From Smallanthus sonchifolius (taxonomy: Eukaryota; Streptophyta; Magnoliopsida; Asterales; Asteraceae), in NCBI GenBank assembly GCA_023525975.1, contig JAKNSE010000041.1:283027-347026 (forward strand): DNA of 64,000 bases. Direction: 5' to 3'. Shown one piece after another: positions 43,601 to 52,972 of this stretch (positions are counted from its first letter, which is position 1; each line of letters begins with the position of its first letter). A model generated the notes under the pieces. It saw nothing but the letters and a program-made list of their open reading frames with translations, ran no database searches and had not been told where the DNA came from. The position numbers were made by a program, and so were the translations under genes.

Positions 43601-45247
43601 TTTACTGTTTACTCCGACCACAAAAGTTTGAAGTACTTCTTCGAACAAAAGGAGCTTAATATGAGGCAGAGGAGATGGTTGGAACTCCTGAAGGACTATG
43701 ACTGTGAAATAATGTACCATCCTGGAAAGGCAAACGTGGTGGCTGACGCTCTAAGCCGAAAGGATGTGCCTACTCCTATTAGAGTGAAAGCTTGCCAGTT
43801 GGTGGTAACATCGGATGTGATGAGCGAGATCGAAAAAGCTCAAGATGAGGCACTTAAAGAAGAAAACATAAAGAAGGAAATGATGGTTGGCCAACAGGAC
43901 AAGTTGGAATATAACACCCTTGGTGTTAGAACACGTTATGGACGGGTATGGATACCTATGGGTGGCGAGCTTAGAACCAAAATCTTGGATGAGGCTCATA
44001 AGTCTCGTTACTCTATCCATCCCGGTACCAACAAAATGTACCAAGACCTGAAGAAGGACTACTGGTGGCCTGGAATGAAATGTGATGTAACGAAGTATGT
44101 AAGCAAGTGCTTGACTTGCTCGCAAGTAAAGGCTGAACACCAGAAACCGTATGGAAAGATTCAACCACTTGATATAACAGAATGGAAGTGGGAACACATT
44201 ACCATGGACTTCATAACCAAGCTACCTCGCACAGCTAAAGGTCATGACACCATTTGGGTAATTGTGGACCGATTAACAAAGAGTGCTCATTTCCTACCTA
44301 TTCGCGAGACGTTCTCGTCGGAAAGGTTAGCGGAAGTATTTATTAACGAAGTAGTAGCACGGCATGGGATGCCTTTGACGATAGTATCCGACCGGGACAC
44401 ACGATTCACATCGAGGTTCTGGAAAAGATTTCACGAAGCGATGGGCACGAGGCTTAATATCAGCACAGCATACCACCCGCAAACGGATGGTCAGTCCGAA
44501 AGGACCATTCAGACATTGGAAGATATGCTCCGTGCTTGTATTATCGACTTTGGTGGCAGTTGGGACAGTCATCTGCCGTTAGCCGAATTCTCCTACAACA
44601 ATAGTCATCACACGACTATAGGCATGCCGCCTTACGAAATGTTGTATGGTAGAAGATGCAGGACCCCGGTTTGTTGGGGTGAGATTGGACAGAAGGAGTC
44701 AGGAAGTCTGGAAGTCATAAAAGAAATGTCGAAAAGGTTTGATCAAATCAAAGCTCGAATGAAGGCCGCACAAGATCGCCAGAAATCCTATGCGGATAGA
44801 CGACGAAGGCCTATCGAGTTTGATGTTGGGGATAGAGTAATGTTGAAAGTGTCGCCCTGTAAGGGAATCATACGATTCAGGAAGAGAGGAAAGTTAAGTC
44901 CGAGGTTTGTCGGACCGTTCAGGATAATGGCACGGGTTGGGGAAGTCGCTTATCGGTTGGAGTTGCCTGATGAGTTAAGTGGGATTCATCCTACCTTCCA
45001 TGTATCACACTTGCGAAAGTGTTTGGCGGATGAATCGGCTCACGTACCACTTACCGACATCGAGGTCGACAACAGCCTTAATTACATCGAAGAACCCGTG
45101 GCCATCTTAGACAGGAAGGAGAAGCGGTTGCGTAATAAGGTGATCCAATTGGTTAAAGTCCAATGGAGGCACCGAAAGGGATCGGAGGCTACATGGGAAA
45201 CGGAGGCGGAAATGAGGGAGTCGTACCCTCAATTATTTGACTTGTGA
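40664..45247 (+). CDS. Element Y gag-pol polyprotein
   Basis: A single 1527-residue frame. The order is: a basic RGG/GGR-rich N-terminus (residues 1-30); a retrotransposon gag domain (about 110-260); CCHC zinc knuckles at C350-C363 and C369-C382; aspartic protease with DSGAG from D440; reverse transcriptase with the FIDD catalytic box at 774-777; RNase H with YSDAS; an integrase HHCC finger (HKSRYSIHP ... CLTC); an integrase core with D1182, D1243 and E1279, spaced 35 between the last two; and a chromodomain-like C-terminus ending YPQLFDL. Gag and pol are joined without stop or frameshift. The product would be cut by its own protease and assembled in cytoplasmic particles, with integrase acting in the nucleus. 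All catalytic residues I can check are present. The ATG follows the leader and gives the full basic N-terminus. Confidence 0.96.
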   Translation: MARRGNGRRGGRTGGRTGGRNGGRGKIPARQEYSEEGSVHTEPAVSVHEAEQTQVEEQPFTFELEVRAAIAREFTELMKTSLPCLLAEALKQVNAVGGSSAAVGAQNNETYNAPPARGCDYKSFKACDPRVLTGKKDAVATFDWVIRMEAAIRLSECRTDQVVKFAANSLREEASHWWEGIRQAKGSEIVDAMMWADLKTLVIKNFCPRNEIEKVEREFLGLKAGNMTHRQYTTRFNELARMVPHLVTTEERKIACYIQGLPDQVRTYVKANAPTTYDSAVELSGVVFDDLALNVVAIEEPKKKLSFLAKRSGGKLFGARDKQARVGETTVCGKCGVRHAGECRLGSNLCFKCGKTGHYSRECPQGYKCYNCGENGHMSRECTKPRMGETGKGKGPEKKGEGSRAKTRAYALTLEQARADPDVASGTFVLDNTLVSVLFDSGAGKSFISASFCKRMKYAASKLERAFSVETAEGRTERVTDVVDNSTIKIEGHRFPVKLFVMVLGGFDVVLGMDWLTANEAQIICKRKIIQLKAPDGSKVEVFGDRDAPMPNVISMIKATNYLRRGCEAYLVYVIDKCREVKELDDVPVVREYPEVFPEDLPGIPPDREIEFRIDLVPDAQPVAKAPYRLAPVEMKELMVQLEELLEKGFIQPSISPWGAPVLFVKKKDGSMRMCIDYRELNKRTVKNKYPLPRIDDLFDQLQGASWFSKIDLRSGYHQLKVREEDIPKTAFRTRYGHFEFRVMSFGLTNAPAAFMDLMNRVCRPMLDRSVIVFIDDILIYSKNEGDHACHLKEVLEALKNEKLYAKFSKCAFWLREVQFLGHVIGPNGIMVDPAKIVTVSEWDIPKTPTKIRSFLGLAGYYRRFIQDFSKIASPLTKLTRKEVKYEWGSTQDEAFKELKEKLTQAPVLALPEGSEDLVVYSDASGQGLGCVLMQRGRVIAYASRQLKVHEVNYPTHDLELAAVVFALKIWRHYLYGVKFTVYSDHKSLKYFFEQKELNMRQRRWLELLKDYDCEIMYHPGKANVVADALSRKDVPTPIRVKACQLVVTSDVMSEIEKAQDEALKEENIKKEMMVGQQDKLEYNTLGVRTRYGRVWIPMGGELRTKILDEAHKSRYSIHPGTNKMYQDLKKDYWWPGMKCDVTKYVSKCLTCSQVKAEHQKPYGKIQPLDITEWKWEHITMDFITKLPRTAKGHDTIWVIVDRLTKSAHFLPIRETFSSERLAEVFINEVVARHGMPLTIVSDRDTRFTSRFWKRFHEAMGTRLNISTAYHPQTDGQSERTIQTLEDMLRACIIDFGGSWDSHLPLAEFSYNNSHHTTIGMPPYEMLYGRRCRTPVCWGEIGQKESGSLEVIKEMSKRFDQIKARMKAAQDRQKSYADRRRRPIEFDVGDRVMLKVSPCKGIIRFRKRGKLSPRFVGPFRIMARVGEVAYRLELPDELSGIHPTFHVSHLRKCLADESAHVPLTDIEVDNSLNYIEEPVAILDRKEKRLRNKVIQLVKVQWRHRKGSEATWETEAEMRESYPQLFDL

Positions 45248-45267
45248 TAGGTTTCGGGGACGAAACC

Positions 45268-45287
45268 TATTATAAGGGGGGTAGACT
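45268..45287 (+). other. Polypurine tract of element Y
   Basis: TATTATAAGGGGGGTAGACT directly before the 3' LTR; the AAGGGGGG core is the probable plus-strand primer. The same sequence precedes the 5' LTR as part of the extra pol tail. Confidence 0.8.
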
Positions 45288-47437
45288 TGTAACATCCCAA
45301 AATGACGAAAAATAAAGTTAGCGAGTTCAAGCGGGCCGAAGTCGGGCCGGGTCAGTCGCGAACCGGGCTTGGGGAGGTCTCCCCTATAAATAGCAAAAAG
45401 CCTCTTCACTTATCCTCTTTACAATTCTAGAGAGAGAAAACCCATAGAGAGAGAAAGTGACGGAATCGCACAAGATTGCACCAGATCGTGTCTCTTGCAC
45501 TCGTGAAGGAAACCTCCAGATCAGAAGCTCGATTCAGGTAACGATCCGACCTAAATCTGAGTTTTTGTTCGTTTTTGGGTTTTTTTTTGGGGTTTTGGGT
45601 GAAAAGAGGAAGTTTTTCCGGATGAAACTTAAGAATAAGCTTAGGTTTAGTATCTACAATGAAAAACGGTTGTTTTGAGCAAAGAAAGTTGAAGTTTTGA
45701 CATAACCGAGCCCAAATCCGCGAATTTCGGGACTTTTGGGGAAGATGACTGATGTTGCAGGCGAACTTAGCAAGTTCGCCTGTCAAGTTCGCTTGGGGAA
45801 GGCGAACTTATCAAGTTCGCCTGATTATGTTCGCTTGGCAAGTTCGCTTGGCCAAAGTAAGCGAACTTATCAAGTTCGCTTGAATTAAGTTCGCCTGAGG
45901 GTAAGCGAACTTACTATGTTCGCCTGATTATGTTCGCTTGGCAAGTTCGCTTGGCCAAGGTAAACGAACTTATCAAGTTCGCTTGAATTAAGTTCGCCTG
46001 AGGGTAAGCGAACTTACTATGTTCGCCTGATTATGTTCGCTTGGCAAGTTCGCTTGGCCAAGGTAAGCGAACTTATCAAGTTCGCTTGAATTAAGTTCGC
46101 CTGGACACAGGGTAAGCGAACTTATTAAGTTCGCTTATAAGTTCGCTTGGGCCAGAAGAGGCGAACTTAGCATTAAGTTCGCCTATATCAGCTGAGTAGA
46201 GTGTGAATCGAGGTTAGGTCTGATATATGTGTTTTGTAACCAATTCAGATCGGAAGTGACGTGGTTGGGCCATTGATTAGGACAACCAAGACTAGCTTAA
46301 AAAGGTGAGTTCTAGAAGCCCTCTTTTAAATGTTTTAATAATGTTTTTGGGCTGGTGTGCACACGTGATGATTTTATAAAACGATGTTATGAAACGATGT
46401 TTACGAAGGATGTATGTAACGTTTTATAAAATGATGTTTATGAAGGATGTTTTAGAAGGAAGGTTTATGAAGGAAGTGTTTATGAAATATTTTGCCAAAA
46501 GAAGTTTACGAAGTGTTTTAACGAATGAGAATGTTTTTAATAAAACGTACAAATGCTTTAACTAAAATGAGGTAAAGGTTTTATGAAAGTCACAAACGAA
46601 CGAATCTGCCAATATTCCTTAGGGAATGAAGGTTAAGGGATGGGAAGTATGTTATGGGCCTTTACCTTTTAGGGGCCTCTGTGGCTGGCCAACTGTTGTA
46701 CAACTGGGGTGATGACGGTCACCAAGGGGATTATCGTGATCCTTGAAGTTGGTACGATTTACCTTACGGGGTAGTCGTGCTTGAAGTTAAGTACTTGTGT
46801 CCGACGGGATGCAGTGCTTGAAGTTTGGTACGCGCTATCCTTTGGGACGCCGTGCTTGAAGGGTTAGATGACCTAAGTATCGGGCCCTAGGAGTTCCTCA
46901 CCCGAAGGACAGTACGGTGATGATGGGCCTAGTGGTGGTGATCCTTAAGTTATTCAACCAGTATGTAACGTTTGGATTTGACGGTTACGAGAAGGCGCAG
47001 ATTCTATATGTTCGTTGACTTATGAAGTGTTATGTTTGTTATTGCATTATTTACGTACGCTTTTTATTAAATGAAGTATGAAGTGATGTTTTTGGCAATT
47101 TATTTGAAGTTAAGGTTTTATGTTAAAACTAGAACTCACCAGCGTAGATGACGTTTTTAAGTGTGCACATTCAGGTTAAGGTAGGTTATGAGGATGGATG
47201 GTGATGCTTGGCAAGCGAGAAGAGTTACCCGGCTGATCATGAAGACTGGCATCCCGTTATGTTTAGTTATGATGTAAATATGTTTTAAACTATGTTTACG
47301 CTTCCGCATGTATGAACAAGTTTTAATTATGATGAATGAATGAAGTTTTCCGCTGCGTTATTTGATATTCATGTTTAAGAACTGTCTGTGAATGAGTAAA
47401 TCCAACAAGTGGGGCCTCCCGGGTTTGGGGCCTTACA
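45288..47437 (+). repeat. Element Y 3' LTR
   Basis: Nearly identical to 38178-40328. Differences seen: G to A near 45444, T to C and A to C around 45469-45479, a lost T and C to G near 45588, and G to A near 46865. The GCGAACTT array is at 45760-46183. Element X sequence resumes at 47438. Confidence 0.95.
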
Positions 47438-48985
47438 CTAGGCAAGGCAAACGTAGTGGCGGACGCCTTGAGCAGAAAGGAAGAGTCGATACCTATCCGG
47501 ATCAAAACATGTCAGTTGATTATAACACCGGACCTTATGAATGAAATAGCGAAAGCACAAGATGAAGCATTGTTAGAAAGGAATGTCAAACGGGAAAGGA
47601 TAGTAGGACAACAGGGTAAACTGGAGACTAATGCGTACGGTATACAAACTCCTTTTGGCCGGATGTGGATACCCAAAATTGGTGAACTTAGAGCCAAAAT
47701 CTTTGATGAGGCCCATAAGTCTCGCTACTCTATCCACCCTTGAACGAACAAAATCTACTGGTGGCCTGGCATGAAGAATAATGTGACTGAGTATGTAAGT
47801 AAGTGCCTAACTTGTTCACTGGTTAAGGCTGAGCACCAGAAACCAAGCGGTAAAATGCAACCCTTGCTGATACCAGACTAGAAATGGGAAGAGATCACGA
47901 TGGACTTCATCACCAAGCTACCGCGAACAGCTAAAGGCAACGATACCATTTGGGTGATCGTCGACCGCTTGACGAAAAGTGCTCACTTCTTGCCAATACG
48001 TGAGGCTTTTTCGTCTGAGAAGTTAGCAGAGTTATTCATCAAAGAAATTGTGAGCAGACATGGTATGCCGTTGTCGATTATGTCCGACAGGGACACTAGA
48101 TTTACATCAAGGTTTTCGAAGAGATTCAACGAAGCAATGGGCACTAGACTGAATATTAGCACCGCTTACCACCCTCAAACCGATGGTCAATCAGAAAGGA
48201 CCATTCAGACATTGGAGGACATGCTCCGAGCCTGTATCATTGATTTCGATGGGAGCTGGGACAGCCATCTGCCATTGGCAGAGTTTTCATATAACAACAG
48301 TTATCACTCAACCATCGGCATACCGTCATTTGAGATGTTGTACGGTAGAAGATGTAGGACCCCGGTCTGTTGGGGGGATTGGACAGAAAGACTTTGCAAG
48401 TCTCGAAGTGGATAAAGCTACTTCCGAGAAATTCGACCAGATCAAAGCACGCATGAAAGCCGCTAAAGACAGACAAAAATCATATGCGGATAAGAGAAGA
48501 AAAGATTTAGAGTTTCAAGTGGGGGACATGGTACTATTGAAGGTGTCGCACTAGAAAGGAATTATCAGATTCAGAAAGCGTGGCAAACTAAGTCCACGGT
48601 TTGTCGGACCTTTAAAAATCTTAGCAAGAGTTGGACAAGTTGCTTACCGACTTGACCTACCCGATGAGCTCAGTGGAATTCACCCCACATTCCACATATC
48701 GCACTTATACAAGTGCCTTGTTGACGATACGACTCACATACCCTATGACGAGATCGAAATGGATAACAGATTGAACTATGTAGAAGAACCAATAGCTATT
48801 CTTGACCGAGCTGAGAAACGACTACGCAATAAGTCAATTCCTTTAGTCAAAATACAATGGAAACACATAAAAGGATCTGAAGCTACGTGGGAGAAAGAGG
48901 AAGAGGTGAAGGGACTGTATCCGCAGTTGTTTGACTGTATCCGCAGTTGTTTGACTTATAAGCAGTTTCGAGGACGAAACCTCTG
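47438..48985 (+). pseudogene. Element X pol, 3' half (integrase and chromodomain)
   Basis: It resumes at GKANVVADALSR of RNase H and continues with the integrase zinc finger (HKSRYSIHP then a stop; CLTC), core motifs MDFITKLPRTAKG, IMSDRDTRF and QSERTIQTLED, then the chromodomain-like tail with FHISHLYK and EATWEKE. Stops are at about 47742, 47879 and 48553, with a frameshift near 48380. Near the end a 20-bp block is duplicated exactly (48915-48934 and 48935-48954). Confidence 0.88.
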
Positions 48986-49000
48986 TAAGGAGGGTAGACT

Positions 49001-50321
49001 TGTAACATCCCAAAAATAATAAGAATAAAATAAATGAAGGGGTGTCGGGCCTCGCAAAACAAAGAATGATAAGGATGCTTGAAAGGGGAAGATAAGGGTT
49101 TAGTGTCATTAAGGAGCACTACCTTATGTGTATGACTTCATTATACAGATTGAGGGTCACCTTAGTGACGCTCAGTAACCAGCTAAGTGTATTTCAGGAA
49201 CCAATCATCAGGTGAGTTCTATGTGCCCACTATATGTTACGCACAAACCATTTTAAATGTTTTTGGGGCTGAATTGTATACATTAAGTGAATAATAGTTA
49301 TAAATGTCATTATGATCATGTGTGATATATCTATGAATGTTAAGGTGATCATACGTGGTATATGAAAAACGAATGATGAACAAAGAATGAAGTATATGTA
49401 TAAAAAGAATGAAATGAAGGAATGGCATAACGTAAAAGAATGAAATCTTGCTATATATATATATATTGCATGTTATGAATGAATGTAAACGTTATGGATG
49501 CTTCTATGATAACGGCTACTTCGGTAGACGGACGACCACGTGACTATTTTGCAACCGGGACATATACATCTTTCATCAGCTAGGACGTTTGAAAGGCATT
49601 AACGGACGGTCACATTCATTGCCAAAAGATAATAAGTAGAACGGTTGCATAAATAATAGTTCGCGTGGGAAACGGATGCCTTCGGGTAGACGGGCGAATT
49701 TACGGTCTACGACGGTAGTACTGTATGACGGACGACCGAAGGTTTGCCGGATGGTTTTAAGTTAACGATGGACAGTTTCTAGTGCCGGACGAGATGTAAA
49801 GGAGCTATGACGGTAGTTCAAGAACGTTTGTCTTTGTGACTTACGTAAGCAGAGAAATGGGTTGATCACCCTTATGTGTATGACCAATGAATGTTAAATG
49901 AATGAAAAGATGAATACATATATATACATGTACTCTCAAATGAATGATAAATGAAGATAAAGAATGTGTTAATGTGTATATATATATATGTAAATTTATA
50001 CTTACAAGGAAATGATGTCTATACCTAATTGCTTAAAACTAGAACTCACCAGTGTTACCTGACTTTTAGTATACATTTCAGGTAATAAGAAGAAAGGGCG
50101 TGCAAAGGCATAAAGGATACCTGGCACAAGACTGACATCCCGTTTATCTGAACCTTATGGTTAAACAATGTTATGTTATGTTTAAGACTTCCGCTGTTAT
50201 GTAATTGATTGATATATGTTTCCGCTACTTTATGAATATTTTTAATTTAAGCTCAACACATTGATGACTATGTTTATAAATAAATCCAATAAGTGAGGTC
50301 TCCTGAGAAAGAAGTCTTACA
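49001..50321 (+). repeat. Element X 3' LTR
   Basis: It starts TGTAACATCCCAAAAATAAT after a GGAGGGTAGACT polypurine run and ends GAAGTCTTACA; 1321 bp. It keeps the late landmarks (GAACTCACCAGTGTTACCTGAC) but lacks the GCGAACTT array found in Y and in the inverted LTR at 54745. It contains TA microsatellites at about 49451 and 49976. Confidence 0.85.
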
Positions 50322-50971
50322 AGATACAAGTTAGTGAAAAAGATCATCTATGTTGCCCTTACTAAATAATGAGAGACAAATGTGTAATTTTTAAAAGGTA
50401 GAGACCAAAACCTTAATGTGAACATACCACATTAACCATCTTGTAATTAAATCTATTTTTTTTTTATTATGTTTGGCTTTAAAAAGTTATATCAAGTATC
50501 TTATTATTTGATGGAACAATATATTGTGCATCATATTTCAAGATTTGCTAATATTCAAATTATGCTTTATTATTCATTCTTCATGTTTCAAGATTTTGGC
50601 TTTAAAAAAGTTATACCAAGTATCTTGTAATCTAAAGATAGAAAATCATTTCAAATAATGTAAGTTTTATATGTAACTGGAAAAAAAATCCAGAATTTTT
50701 TCCTAAAGTTTAAATGCTCGCTACTCTTCTCAAATAAACGAATAATAATCTTTATGATTTACCTGTTAGTTTAGCAAAAAATGTTGATATAATATTCAAA
50801 ATATTTCTAAAGCTTAAACATATAAAATATACGAAACATCTTAATATTCTTGTAAAATTGAATTAATAGTTAATAAAGAGATCCCATAACAACCTGTAAA
50901 ATAAACTAGGACCTTTCATAAAGAGAAACAACCACCTAAAATGAAAATTAAATAAATAATAATAATAATAA
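50322..50971. other. AT-rich DNA, nothing recognised
   Basis: No coding signal. Short repeated phrases such as CAAGTATCTT and TTCAAGATTT appear near 50490 and 50600, suggesting a small old duplication. Confidence 0.5.
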
Positions 50972-51342
50972 TCTATACTACCTAATAAACAACTAAACTA
51001 AATGGACACTTGTCATATTTATAGGCTTTCTCATTCTCATTTTTTCGCCTCTCTCTCCTATTAATAATCAACTCCATAATTTTAGGCAACTAAATTAATT
51101 ATTTGTTTCAATTTTTATCTAAATTTTTTTTAATTTAAATTGGTGTTATCATCAATTAAATTGTTCAATCATATTTTTGTGATTGTACAAACTGAAAACA
51201 ATTTTATAGACAGGTAGAATCCAAATAAAAACATTTAATCATATATTTACATATTCACATTGCTTCATTTTGACGAGTATATGTGTTAACAGATTACATT
51301 ATATTTTATTCAACCCGTGTAATATACGTGTTTTTAAAGACA
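50972..51342 (+). mobile_element. Degenerate Helitron-like element
   Basis: It begins TCTATACTACCTAATAAAC after an A and shares the TTTTTCGCCTCTCTCTCCTA stretch with the Helitron at 17184. It reaches a worn 3' hairpin zone CCCGTGTAATATACGTG near 51315. The CTAG end is mutated, so the right boundary is approximate. A second hairpin, CCGTGTAATTCACGG, lies at about 52384-52398, beyond the hAT insertion, and may be the end of another copy. Confidence 0.5.
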
Positions 51343-51371
51343 TAATTTTTTGTTATTACTAAGTATATAAC

Positions 51372-52360
51372 CAGGGGCGGATTTAAGAGGAGGGCAGGGG
51401 TACCTGCCGCTACCTCTCAACTTTCGACACGCAGTGGAAATTTTTTTTTAACCGTTTTATGTTTCCCGATACTCCTGAACGAAATTTTAGATATCCCTGA
51501 AATTTTCTCACAAACAAATCCCAACACTAACCTTTAAATTTTATAAAAATCATAACACTTTATAAAAACCCAAAAGTTTTTAATAAAAACCTTATTCTAC
51601 TAATTAAACTTGGCATTTGGGCTTTAATTAAACATTTGAGTTTAATTTAAAGCCCAAATGTTTAAATGAAAAGCATAACACTTTATAAAGCTCAAATTAA
51701 ACATTTGTTGATCCAAAGCAGTGACATCAAGATGGAGGTTGTTTGAGAAACACCGAGACACCACCTGAACTTTTCTAGAGGGACTTGAAATACAATTGAG
51801 ATCCTGAATATTGGTTGAAAAATATGTGTGAGGGTGGGGTGCTTGAGCCGTTAGTTTGGAGTTAGAGTGGAAGAGTTGGTGCTGCAAATTTTGGGATAAG
51901 TGAAATGAAAGAAGTGTGGTTTATTTATAAAGCTAACATATTTTAGAAAGGCAAAAATATTAGGAATGGGGTGGGGATTCAACGTTTCGAAAGAGGGGCT
52001 TATGGCTGCAAGTGGGTGTGGATCAAAGGTTGGGCTTTGTGTATGTTAAAAGTAATAATCACTAAGAGAAAAGCCTTGATATTGCAAAAGGTAGTGTGTT
52101 TAGGGTTTAATTTGCGAAGACATTAGATGTAAAAGGGAGGGGGTTTATCGAAAATTGCATGGAAAAGGGAATTGTGAGTTGATTTTTGTCATCCAAAAAG
52201 TTAAAAAAATAAAAAAAATTGTTTCATTTACTTAAATATTAAAAAAAAATTGTTTCATTTACTTGAATGTACGGGGAAAAAAAATTGTTTCATTTACTTG
52301 AATGCACAGAAAAAAAATTTTGCTTGATATCCCTGGATTTTTTTCCTAGATTCGCCACTG
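51372..52360 (+). mobile_element. hAT-type non-autonomous element (CAGGGGCGG ends)
   Basis: The left end is CAGGGGCGGAT and the right end ATTCGCCACTG; they are imperfect inverted repeats. The perfect 8-bp duplication TATATAAC is at 51364-51371 and 52361-52368. 989 bp, no transposase. Near the right end GTTTCATTTACTTGAATG is repeated three times (52222-52305). Confidence 0.8.
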
Positions 52361-52408
52361 TATATAACATTACATTTATTCAAGCCGTGTAATTCACGGT
52401 ATTTTAAC

Positions 52409-52972
52409 ATAGTAATAATAATAATAAAATAGTTTCGCATTTGGTTCCCCTGTCGTGTGAGGGTGATCTCGCAAATATATAAATAAGCGAGCCAAGCCGA
52501 CCAACGACAAATTATGATTAAAAAATTTATTCCTTCTACCAAAAATAATAATACTTTTACTTGAACTTTTAATTTATGTATTTGTTAATTAATTATACTT
52601 GCTACGAAATATTATGAAATGCTTTTACTCCATGATGGAATTTTAATTGCTATCAATTATTATGTAGTTAAAATATACATAATAAAACACACATGATCAT
52701 GATCTTTAACCAATGAAATCATGTTGTGATATCTCGTCAATTTTGAAATTTCTTTGATTATGATTTTTCTTCGGTTTTATACGATCTTTTATGGTGTATA
52801 CAAACTTTTATAGAAGCGAGTTGCTTTAGCAAAAGATATCTTCATATATTAAAATTAAACATGTCTTTCTATAAAAACTAGTTTTACACTACATAATAAA
52901 ATATATTAACTTTTGATGCATGACTTCTTTTATAACGTCTAATTACAAAAAATAAAAAAAAATAAAAATTAA
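52409..52972. other. AT-rich DNA, nothing recognised
   Basis: No coding or structured features seen. Confidence 0.5.

Larger units (their letters stand above)
38178..47437 (+). mobile_element. Element Y: intact Ty3/gypsy chromovirus (Tekay-like)
   Basis: Y is a 9260-bp element with two LTRs (2151 and 2150 bp), an exact Met-tRNA primer site, one uninterrupted gag-pol frame and a polypurine tract. By eye the LTRs differ by about five substitutions and one base in a T run, so insertion is recent. It carries everything expected of an autonomous copy. Tekay/Del placement rests on the large LTRs, single frame, and the chromodomain-like C-terminus with the FHVSHLRK and EATWE motifs. It interrupts element X. 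Confidence 0.93.
34770..50321 (+). mobile_element. Element X: decayed Tekay-like Ty3 element, interrupted
   Basis: X comprises 34770-37783 (pol tail piece, gag, protease, RT, start of RNase H) and 47438-50321 (integrase, chromodomain-like tail, 3' LTR). Element Y lies between them. No 5' LTR or primer binding site is present at the left edge. The open frames are broken by many stops and shifts. About 145 bp of RNase H between the two halves is missing, judged against Y. Confidence 0.85.
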
